From positions 1 to 24,556 of the forward strand of contig CAZMFO010000011.1 in NCBI GenBank assembly GCA_964565615.1: a stretch of DNA of 24,556 nucleotides. Reading direction: 5' to 3'. Positions 16,262 through 21,867 of this stretch are shown one piece after another. The notes beneath the pieces are model-generated. The model searched no databases. It saw only the letters and a program-made list of their open reading frames with translations, and was not told the DNA's origin. This DNA is from HK-STAS-PATE-36 sp964565615 (GTDB lineage Bacteria > Patescibacteriota > Saccharimonadia > Saccharimonadales > JAGQNJ01). Each line of letters starts with the position of its first letter. The stretch's first letter is position 1. The position numbers and the translations under genes are program-made.

Positions 16262-16639
16262 ATGGTTTTAATGTTGGCTTTAAAGTGGTGGTACAAAGAG
16301 GGCTGGCTGTGGCTATGGCGAGGCGTCATTATTGAACGCAGTAGGTGGCTTAACGAGGCCTTTTCTATCTCGGCATTAGTTCGTACATGGATGTCTCCTT
16401 TTAAGCAAACATACAGTAGCGCAAAACAAGGTTCTATTGATTTAAGAGTTAGGGCAATTGTTGACAACTTTGTTTCTAGGCTAGTCGGAACATTACTAAG
16501 GACAGTTATTATTTTTGTTGGCTTATTGGGTATCGGCGTAACGCTTATTTTTGGGCTGGTCTCTATTTTAATATGGCCGTTTATTCCGTTGGCTCCAATC
16601 TTTGCGGTTATTTTATTTGTAAGTGGGGCAAGTGTATGA
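16262..16639 (+). CDS. Small membrane protein coupled to the Clp ATPase
   Basis: The 125-residue product is not recognised as a named family. Its N-terminus is Trp-rich and amphipathic (LKWWYKEGWLWLWRG), the middle is basic (residues 40-75), and two hydrophobic helices lie at about 79-100 and 101-121. The stop codon TGA overlaps the ATG of the next gene (ATGA at 16636-16639), so the two proteins are probably made in fixed proportion and may act together at the membrane. The start lies 7 nt after a TACAAT -10 box, with no Shine-Dalgarno. A membrane partner or adaptor of the Clp ATPase is a reasonable inference and no more. Confidence 0.75.
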   Translation: MVLMLALKWWYKEGWLWLWRGVIIERSRWLNEAFSISALVRTWMSPFKQTYSSAKQGSIDLRVRAIVDNFVSRLVGTLLRTVIIFVGLLGIGVTLIFGLVSILIWPFIPLAPIFAVILFVSGASV

Positions 16640-19068
16640 GCAATGCCTCAACCTTACATTGTAATAGCAAAAGCGACCGAGCAATTAAAGCTAGGGTGGC
16701 TAGTAAGCTAGACAATATATGGCTCCGTAACTCATTGATCTTATCTGTAGCTACCATCCTGCTAGGTGCAATTTGGTTATTATGGTTTGAGCACAACGCG
16801 ACTGGCTGGCTGATGTTAATTCCTGCTAGTTTTCTCGGGATGTTGATTACTTGGTACTTCGGTGAGCTCAAAGACCTACCCCCTATTAATAGCATTGATA
16901 AAGCTAGGGATTTAAGTGATGTAATTAGTCGGCGCTTATTAGCTACTATTTTTGCCGATAATATGACCCCCAAAAGTCTCGCACAAGTTATTAGCAAACA
17001 ACAAGGTGGTTACTTTTTTGGGGCACGATTTGGTATCGGCAAAGAATTTTTGCAACAGCTTTCGGCTGATGATGAGGGCTCAACCGCTTTGGTATGGAAT
17101 ACAGCCTTAGAGCTAGCTAAAAAAACTAGTAGCAAAGAGATAGATTCTGGTATTTTGGCTGGAGCATTGATTTTGTCTTTGCCAAATGTAGAGTCAATCC
17201 TTGCTAAACTCGCACTAGAAAAACAAGATATCGTAAACGGTGTAGGCTGGTTTGCTCATATTCGGCGAATGGTTGAACGGGCGAACGAGAAGGGTCATTA
17301 TGGAGGAATCGGCCGAGATTTGAGTTTTGGTTGGGCTCCAATGCTTAATCATGTCGGGTTTAACATTACTCAAAATATTCAATCTGGTGGTTTTTTGCGC
17401 CGTGAGGTAGAAAGTCGTGAGCAGGCAATAGACCAGATGCTCCGTTTGTTAGATCAGGCTGGCAGGAGAAATGTAGTTTTGGTTGGAGAGGCGGGAGTAG
17501 GCAAAACAACTTTGGTCTATAGCTTGGCATCACGGTTGTTGAGTGCAAAGGTCAAAAGTTCGCATCGGCTAAAATATCAGCAAGTTATTGCATTAGACGC
17601 ATCAAATTTGATCGCTAACGCCAAGGCAAAGGGTCAATTAGAAGAACTGTTAATTAAAGTATTTAACGAGGCTATTCATGCCAAAAATGTCGTTATATTT
17701 TTAGACGATGCTCAGTTATTTTTACGCGAGGGAACGGGTTCGGTAGATTTATCAAATTTATTGTTACCCATACTTCAAGGCGGGGCATTACGAATTATTT
17801 TGTCGCTAAGTGATCAAGAATGGTTACGACTAAGTCAAGAAAACCCCAGCTTAGCACAGCTCGCCAACAGGGTTATCATCAAACCTTTAGAGCAATCAGA
17901 AACAATGCAGGTTGTAGAGGATGAGGTCGTTCTTTTAGAGGCAAAAAATAAACAAATCTATATGTATCAAGCAATTGGTGAAGCATATCGTTTAGCCGAA
18001 AGGTTTATTCACGAGCAGGCTTTTCCGGGGAAGGCTATTAGGCTATTAGAATCTGCTGGAAACTTTCCGGTGTCGGAGCGTTTTATTACTGCAAAAAGTG
18101 TCCAGCAAGCAGTCGAAAAGTCTTTTGATGTCAAAATACAATCTGCCGATACCGCCGAGGAGCGTGATACTTTATTGAACCTAGAGCAGAAAATCCATCA
18201 ACGGATGATTAACCAATCTCGTGCCGTAACTTTGGTTAGTGATGCATTACGACGAGCTCGTAGTGGGGTGCGTAATCAAAATAAGCCAATCGGAACCTTC
18301 TTGTTTCTGGGGCCAACCGGCGTCGGCAAGACAGAACTTTCTAAGGCTCTTGCGTCGGTTTATTTTGGTGGCGAAGAGCGTCTGGTGCGAGTTGATCTTA
18401 ACGAATATTCTCGTGCAGAGGACACAAATCGCCTACTAACCATAGGTGCAAACGACCCATATAGTTTATGTGCACAAATTGCCAAACAGCCTTTTAGTGT
18501 GGTGCTGTTGGATGAAATAGAAAAGGCTCATCCAAATGTTCTAAACATCTTACTTCAGATGTTAGATGAAGGAGTATTACGAGACAGCGCCAATAAGGCT
18601 ATTAGTTTTCGTGATGCCATAATTATTTGTACCAGCAATGCCGGTGCCGAACAAATTAGGGCACATATTGCTCAGGGGCAGAATCTAGAAGATTTTGAGA
18701 GTGCTTTTGTAGATGAGCTAATCAATGCCAATGTCTTTCGGCCAGAGTTTTTGAATCGGTTTGATGAGATTGTTTTGTTTAGGCCTCTCAAAAAAGAGGA
18801 GCTTATTCAGTTGGTAGATTTGCTGTTGGCGACATTAAATAAAACACTTGCCGACCGTAAGGTAAGTGTGGTTTTGACAGATCGTGCTAAAGAACTGTTG
18901 GTAGAGCAGGGTTATGATCCACGACTGGGCGCACGACCCTTAAAGCGAGTTATGCAAAGAGCAGTAGAAAATGTTGTTGCTCAGAAATTATTATCTGGTC
19001 AGGTTTCTTCAGGTCAACAGATCCAAATAGACGCCCCAGAACTTCACCAAGCCCTGGAAAATCGGTGA
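16636..19068 (+). CDS. Membrane-anchored ClpC/ClpB-like AAA+ ATPase
   Basis: From ATG 16636 (chosen for the ATGA overlap) the product is 810 residues. Two transmembrane helices (about 29-51 and 57-75) precede a Clp_N-like helical region (about 90-200). AAA+ domain 1 has Walker A GEAGVGKT (284-291) and Walker B VVIFLDDA (352-359, DD not DE). Domain 2 has GPTGVGKT (559-566), VVLLDEIEKAH (622-632), RPEFLNRFD (702-710) and sensor-2 GAR (765-767). The aromatic pore loops are lost: KAKG (330-333) stands where KYRG is usual, and GANDPYS (604-610) where GYVG is expected. No ClpP-docking LGF/IGL loop is seen. It ends 4 nt from a convergent gene. Confidence 0.9.
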   Translation: MSNASTLHCNSKSDRAIKARVASKLDNIWLRNSLILSVATILLGAIWLLWFEHNATGWLMLIPASFLGMLITWYFGELKDLPPINSIDKARDLSDVISRRLLATIFADNMTPKSLAQVISKQQGGYFFGARFGIGKEFLQQLSADDEGSTALVWNTALELAKKTSSKEIDSGILAGALILSLPNVESILAKLALEKQDIVNGVGWFAHIRRMVERANEKGHYGGIGRDLSFGWAPMLNHVGFNITQNIQSGGFLRREVESREQAIDQMLRLLDQAGRRNVVLVGEAGVGKTTLVYSLASRLLSAKVKSSHRLKYQQVIALDASNLIANAKAKGQLEELLIKVFNEAIHAKNVVIFLDDAQLFLREGTGSVDLSNLLLPILQGGALRIILSLSDQEWLRLSQENPSLAQLANRVIIKPLEQSETMQVVEDEVVLLEAKNKQIYMYQAIGEAYRLAERFIHEQAFPGKAIRLLESAGNFPVSERFITAKSVQQAVEKSFDVKIQSADTAEERDTLLNLEQKIHQRMINQSRAVTLVSDALRRARSGVRNQNKPIGTFLFLGPTGVGKTELSKALASVYFGGEERLVRVDLNEYSRAEDTNRLLTIGANDPYSLCAQIAKQPFSVVLLDEIEKAHPNVLNILLQMLDEGVLRDSANKAISFRDAIIICTSNAGAEQIRAHIAQGQNLEDFESAFVDELINANVFRPEFLNRFDEIVLFRPLKKEELIQLVDLLLATLNKTLADRKVSVVLTDRAKELLVEQGYDPRLGARPLKRVMQRAVENVVAQKLLSGQVSSGQQIQIDAPELHQALENR

Positions 19069-19072
19069 GTAT

Positions 19073-19483
19073 TTATATTGTTTTAGAAAGGATGAAACGA
19101 AAAATTGGTTGATACCAAACAGATACAATTAGGCAAAAAACACCAAGTAATACACCGTCAAAAACAAGATGCTTTCGATATTTGCTTATTTGGGGGAGTG
19201 CTAGTAGTGCCATGCTACATATCATAGCAAGTAGTGATAAAATTATCGCATAGTTTGAAAGGGTTGTTATTTCATGTAGCGAACCGTGGTTCAGGCTATC
19301 AAGATTAATAAACTCCACGTTCTTAAGAGAGTTAGTAAAGTTATAGCTATGCGCTACAGATACAAGAGTTGCCCACAGCAATATTGTGCTCGCAACTGCG
19401 AGAAGTAGCGAAATTCGTTGAGCCGTCAACACAACATAGTAAAGTGAGTTTTGTGATGTGGTTTTTGTGTTTTGTTTTGCCAT
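19073..19483 (-). CDS. Small multi-pass membrane protein of unknown function
   Basis: The product is 136 residues from ATG 19483, which lies 6 nt after AAGGAA; the open frame extends 21 codons upstream but without a ribosome-binding site and beyond the likely transcription start. After a short polar N-terminus (MAKQNTKTTSQNS) hydrophobic segments lie at about 25-50, 80-100 and 110-130, ending in a basic LSKTI tail. I do not recognise a family. A minus-strand extended -10 precedes it. It converges on the Clp ATPase gene, with only 4 nt between the stop codons. Confidence 0.65.
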   Translation of the reverse strand: MAKQNTKTTSQNSLYYVVLTAQRISLLLAVASTILLWATLVSVAHSYNFTNSLKNVEFINLDSLNHGSLHEITTLSNYAIILSLLAMICSMALLALPQISKYRKHLVFDGVLLGVFCLIVSVWYQPIFRFILSKTI

Positions 19484-19519
19484 AAGTTTTTCCTTGTTAT
19501 TTTTTTTATTAATGGCTTG

Positions 19520-19528
19520 ATTATAGCA
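19520..19528 (-). promoter_or_regulatory. Extended -10 of the 136-residue membrane protein gene
   Basis: Minus-strand TGC-TATAAT (hexamer 19525-19520), with a possible TATTGC/TTGCAT -35 about 15-17 nt upstream. Confidence 0.5.
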
Positions 19529-19584
19529 TAATACAGAACAATGCAATACTCTGGCTGATGAAATGAGAAAATTCTAAGTAATTC

Positions 19585-19659
19585 TGGTGCGGGTGGAGGG
19601 AGTCTAACCCTCGTCGCCTGCTTGGAAGGCAGGAATAATAAACGTTATACCACACCCGC
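19585..19659 (-). tRNA. tRNA-Gly (UCC), CCA encoded, with altered D- and T-loops
   Basis: Acceptor GCGGGTG/CACCCGC, anticodon arm CCTGC-CTTCCAA-GCAGG (anticodon TCC), T-stem GAGGG/CCCTC, discriminator A and genomic CCA. The D-stem is weak (GTAT/TTAT, two Watson-Crick pairs). The D-loop AACGTTTA lacks the second G, and the T-loop is TTAGACT where TTCGANT is expected. Confidence 0.9.
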
Positions 19660-19728
19660 AACGGATAATATAATAACACACCTCTGTAGAATCGCCTAAA
19701 ATATCGCTATTTCCCTAGATTATTTGTA

Positions 19729-20130
19729 GTGAATAATATGACAGAAAATGCCGAAGTCTTTGCATATACTAAATATATGAATATAGAAAAATCACCAGAG
19801 ATAAAAGCGTCTCGTTGGTGGGATCCTAGAGAGCGGGGAACAATCGCCAACTTTACAGCCAAGGTGGCAATCGTTGGTTTGATGTTAAACTTTGTTGTTG
19901 ATAGGGCTATAGATTACAGTAGTTATAAAGTTGATAGTGTGGTTGACTCTAAAACTAGGTTAATTCGTAGAGATATTCAAGAGCCGATGGATGATGTTAA
20001 GAAAAGAGTGCAAATAGCCGTAGAATCAGTCGAAAACATTGAGGATGGAGTTGAACAGATGAAGGAGTTTTTGCAACAAGAGTTTGGTATAAGTTTTGAT
20101 AAAGCAAAGAGTAACGATAGCAATAATTAA
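19729..20130 (+). CDS. Small single-TM protein with a coiled-coil C-terminus
   Basis: The product is 133 residues from GTG 19729, or 130 from ATG 19738. The GTG is favoured weakly because a TAGATT hexamer ends 7 nt before it, as in other leaderless genes here; neither start has a Shine-Dalgarno. A transmembrane helix covers about 43-60 (AKVAIVGLMLNFVVDRAI). Residues 65-120 are charged and heptad-like (DDVKKRVQIAVESVENIEDG), likely a coiled coil. No family is recognised. Its stop is 17 nt before the left repeat of the GC-rich island. Confidence 0.55.
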   Translation: MNNMTENAEVFAYTKYMNIEKSPEIKASRWWDPRERGTIANFTAKVAIVGLMLNFVVDRAIDYSSYKVDSVVDSKTRLIRRDIQEPMDDVKKRVQIAVESVENIEDGVEQMKEFLQQEFGISFDKAKSNDSNN

Positions 20131-20146
20131 ACCGAATTTGTAAGTT

Positions 20147-20160
20147 AGTTAGGTATAGGT
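20147..20160 (+). repeat. Left 14-bp inverted repeat of the island
   Basis: AGTTAGGTATAGGT; exact partner at 20654-20667 on the other strand. Confidence 0.85.
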
Positions 20161-20191
20161 GTAGCAAGTCGTTGGTTTTAAAGAGGTGCCG

Positions 20192-20269
20192 TAGGGCGGG
20201 GAGTGCGGATTCGTGATGACCTCGGATTGATCCGTCGGTAATCATAAAACACAAACACGCCCCGCCCTA
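20192..20269. ncRNA. Candidate structured RNA or long 3' hairpin
   Basis: TAGGGCGGGG (20192-20201) pairs exactly with CCCCGCCCTA (20260-20269). Nested inside, GTGATGACC pairs with GGTAATCAT at 8 of 9 positions, enclosing CGGA-TTGA-TCCG. The nested helices suggest an RNA fold, either downstream of the minus-strand peptide gene or an independent RNA. No known RNA family is recognised. Confidence 0.35.
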
Positions 20270-20300
20270 GGCTCCTGGATCCCGCCAGGACTAAACTTAA

Positions 20301-20534
20301 TTAAATTCTGCAGTCGACGACACTGCCGTCTGGCAGTTTCATGATGCAGGAGCCGGTGCCCGGTCCGTTCGGGGCCAGCTCGACGACGACTGTTGTCGTC
20401 GTGGTCGTTGTCGTTGTCGTTGTCGTTGTCGTGGTGGCTGTGGTGTCATCCACAGTTCTTACCACCCACAGGGTGGCAAGACCAGCAATCACCACAAGGG
20501 TGATTGCGATGACCAACGAGGCAGTTTGCTTCAT
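20301..20534 (-). CDS. Secreted or membrane peptide with a 15-threonine tract
   Basis: The 77-residue frame starts with ATG 20534 behind a strong AAGGAGGAGC site, the best evidence that it is real. A hydrophobic segment (about 6-25, LVIAITLVVIAGLATLWVV) is followed by TVDDTTA, fifteen consecutive threonines (34-48), VVVELAPNGPGTG and a tail with two cysteines (SCIMKLPDGSVVDCRI). Such Thr tracts after a membrane helix are common in high-GC Actinobacteria, which suggests, without proof, an actinobacterial source. The opposite strand reads as poly-Val and has no ribosome-binding site. Function unknown. The leader contains hairpins CCGAC/GTCGG and AGCAG/CTGCT. Confidence 0.55.
   Translation of the reverse strand: MKQTASLVIAITLVVIAGLATLWVVRTVDDTTATTTTTTTTTTTTTTTVVVELAPNGPGTGSCIMKLPDGSVVDCRI
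20404..20430 (+). repeat. Hexanucleotide microsatellite (GTCGTT)
   Basis: Four perfect GTCGTT units plus a partial one; on the minus strand it encodes part of the threonine tract. Slippage by one unit would change two threonines without a frameshift. Confidence 0.85.
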
Positions 20535-20621
20535 TAAGAAGCTCCTCCTTCGGGATCCGACGAGCTGTCGGCGAGCAGACTTTCTGCTTCGGCCTTAAAA
20601 TAAGGTCCACAGTAGCGCCAA

Positions 20622-20630
20622 ATTTTAGCA
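20622..20630 (-). promoter_or_regulatory. Possible extended -10 for the poly-Thr peptide gene
   Basis: Minus-strand TGC-TAAAAT, with TTGTAA about 15 nt upstream; it would give a leader of about 80 nt. Confidence 0.3.
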
Positions 20631-20653
20631 CCACAGTGAACCTTACAAGGCAA

Positions 20654-20667
20654 ACCTATACCTAACT
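20654..20667 (-). repeat. Right 14-bp inverted repeat of the island
   Basis: ACCTATACCTAACT on the plus strand, exact reverse complement of 20147-20160. The next 200 nt (20668-20869) hold no recognisable gene, only the tRNA-His promoter at the end. Confidence 0.85.
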
Positions 20668-20829
20668 GTAAAAATCTGGAGGATATTTATTAACAAAACA
20701 CCCTTCTACAGATAAACAGCCCTTAAAAAAGAGCAACCAACATAATAACAGAAATAGCTAGTCAAGTCAATACAAAAATGTGTTAGTGGTTAAATCGGCC
20801 ACCCATCAACGCCTATCAACAGATTACAA

Positions 20830-20863
20830 TTGTGAAGTTGTTAGTTTTGGGGTATAATACCCC
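20830..20863 (+). promoter_or_regulatory. tRNA-His promoter with the -10 inside a 15-bp palindrome
   Basis: TTGTGA (20830-20835), a 17-nt spacer and TATAAT (20853-20858). GGGGTAT-A-ATACCCC (20849-20863) is perfectly palindromic around the -10. The tRNA starts 11 nt after the hexamer, as for tRNA-Pro. Confidence 0.6.
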
Positions 20864-20869
20864 TGTTTT

Positions 20870-20945
20870 GGCGAATGTAGTTCAACGGTTAGAACGTCGG
20901 GTTGTGGTTCCGAAGACGAGGGTTCGATTCCCTTCATTCGCCCCA
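20870..20945 (+). tRNA. tRNA-His (GUG), CCA encoded
   Basis: The extra 5' G(-1) faces C73, the tRNA-His identity pair. Acceptor GCGAATG/CATTCGC, anticodon arm TCGGG-TTGTGGT-TCCGA with anticodon GTG, D-loop AACGGTTA, T-loop TTCGATT, genomic CCA. The antisense open frame across it is a known tRNA artefact. Confidence 0.97.
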
Positions 20946-20962
20946 AAAATATGAAATAATTG

Positions 20963-20994
20963 ATGCTCGGATATTCCGAGCATTTTTCTTTTTT
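20963..20994 (+). terminator. Rho-independent terminator after tRNA-His
   Basis: ATGCTCGG-ATATT-CCGAGCAT, an 8-bp perfect stem, followed by TTTTCTTTTTT. Confidence 0.93.
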
Positions 20995-21041
20995 ACAGAT
21001 TAGAAGCAACTATTTTTAATGATAATTTTGACAACGGGGCG

Positions 21042-21047
21042 TATAAT
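21042..21047 (+). promoter_or_regulatory. -10 box of the HD-domain gene
   Basis: TATAAT about 39 nt before the ATG. A perfect TTGACA (21028-21033) is only 8 nt upstream, too close to serve as its -35. Confidence 0.4.
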
Positions 21048-21086
21048 AGATATTAGTAGATATTAAGTAAGCAAGAAGATAAACAA

Positions 21087-21818
21087 ATGCAAACTTTAGA
21101 ACATCTCACTCATAATCTCACTCATAATTCATCTATAGTTGAGTATGTCGGGCAACAACCTTACGATGGGTTACTCCATAATGCTATAGAGTTGGCAGGA
21201 GAATGCCACATAGGGGGAGTATTGCAGGACAAAACTTTTGAGCTACTTGATGAGCTGTGTGCCTATGATGAGGATGTGGCTTTGGGTGGTTTGCGTACCT
21301 TGCCGATAGCTCTTGGCGTGGCAGAAGAAATAGGCTCGTTTTACGGCATTGAAGTTGATAAGTCATCGGTTTTTGTTGGTAGTCTGTTGCATGATATTGG
21401 CAAAATCGCTCTCCCAAAAGAGTTGCTTGTTAAAAGTAGTGCCGGGCAGGAGTGGACTCTTCCTGACGCACTTGCTATGCGACAACATGTAGAGTTAGGT
21501 GGGATGTTATTGCGATATCAGGGTATGCCAACGACCGTTGTTCGATTGGTTGAAGAGCATCATCATAAACAAATGGGCGGTAACGAGTACGGAGTTGATC
21601 CACATCTTAATAACGAAGAGAGGGTCTGTCGTGATGGCGTTGCCATAGCAGACTTTGCAGAGGCAGACATAAACCGCACAAATACCCGTAACCGAGATCT
21701 AACCCAGCTCCAAAGAGAACAAGAAGTAGTGGCAGATATTACCTATGTGTTAAATGACTATTCCGATGCTTTATATCTAGCAAACAGAATAGCTCACCGT
21801 ATATTTGGATTTAACTGA
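21087..21818 (+). CDS. HD-domain phosphohydrolase, HD-GYP-like with degenerate GYP motif
   Basis: The 243-residue product is a single HD domain. The metal-binding HD pair is at 102-103 (GSLLHDIGKIALPKELL), followed by HVELGG (134-139) and HHH at 158-160. The spacing and the LPKELL helix resemble HD-GYP c-di-GMP phosphodiesterases, but where HHxxxxGxGYP is expected it reads HHHKQMGGNEYG, so the GYP signature is not conserved. A nucleotide phosphohydrolase or signalling role is possible; the substrate is unknown. No membrane segment is seen. Only a weak AAGAAG precedes the ATG. It is separated from the tRNA-His unit by a strong terminator. Confidence 0.75.
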   Translation: MQTLEHLTHNLTHNSSIVEYVGQQPYDGLLHNAIELAGECHIGGVLQDKTFELLDELCAYDEDVALGGLRTLPIALGVAEEIGSFYGIEVDKSSVFVGSLLHDIGKIALPKELLVKSSAGQEWTLPDALAMRQHVELGGMLLRYQGMPTTVVRLVEEHHHKQMGGNEYGVDPHLNNEERVCRDGVAIADFAEADINRTNTRNRDLTQLQREQEVVADITYVLNDYSDALYLANRIAHRIFGFN

Positions 21819-21855
21819 CTAGATAAGAGCCATACCCAATTAGTCAATAAACTAG

Positions 21856-21861
21856 TATAGT
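21856..21861 (+). promoter_or_regulatory. Possible -10 box of the GT2-PMT gene (leaderless)
   Basis: TATAGT followed by 6 nt and ATG 21868. The GGTGGT in between abuts the ATG, too close to act as a Shine-Dalgarno. Confidence 0.4.
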
Positions 21862-21867
21862 GGTGGT

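Larger units (their letters stand above)
20147..20667. mobile_element. GC-rich island bounded by perfect 14-bp inverted repeats (candidate non-autonomous element)
   Basis: AGTTAGGTATAGGT at 20147-20160 and its exact reverse complement at 20654-20667 enclose 493 bp that is markedly more GC-rich than the flanks from about 20184 to 20595. Inside are a poly-Thr peptide gene, a GTCGTT microsatellite and a strong 10-bp inverted repeat. No transposase is present and no clean target-site duplication could be found (GTAA occurs at 20140-20143 and 20668-20671, but not symmetrically placed). Insertion by transfer is inferred; an assembly artefact should be considered. Confidence 0.4.

Noticed and set aside
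20282..20318. Restriction-site-like clusters in the island (GGATCC, CTGCAGTCGAC), suggesting vector sequence
   Set aside because: The short matches are not a full polylinker and are expected now and then in GC-rich DNA; an artefact remains a minor possibility, noted with the island.
20341..20598. Plus-strand poly-valine frame opposite the poly-Thr gene
   Set aside because: No ribosome-binding site, and its composition is explained as the complement of the Thr tract; the minus-strand frame has AAGGAGG and a membrane helix.
20147..20667. Integron cassette with attC sites (GTTAGGT and ACCTAAC fit GTTRRRY and RYYYAAC)
   Set aside because: The two sites are in the inside-out order compared with an attC hairpin, no attC-length pair flanks the gene, and no integrase is present.
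20824..21009. Minus-strand open frame across tRNA-His (contains GRMKGIEPSSSEPQP)
   Set aside because: This is the well-known spurious translation of the antisense of a tRNA gene.
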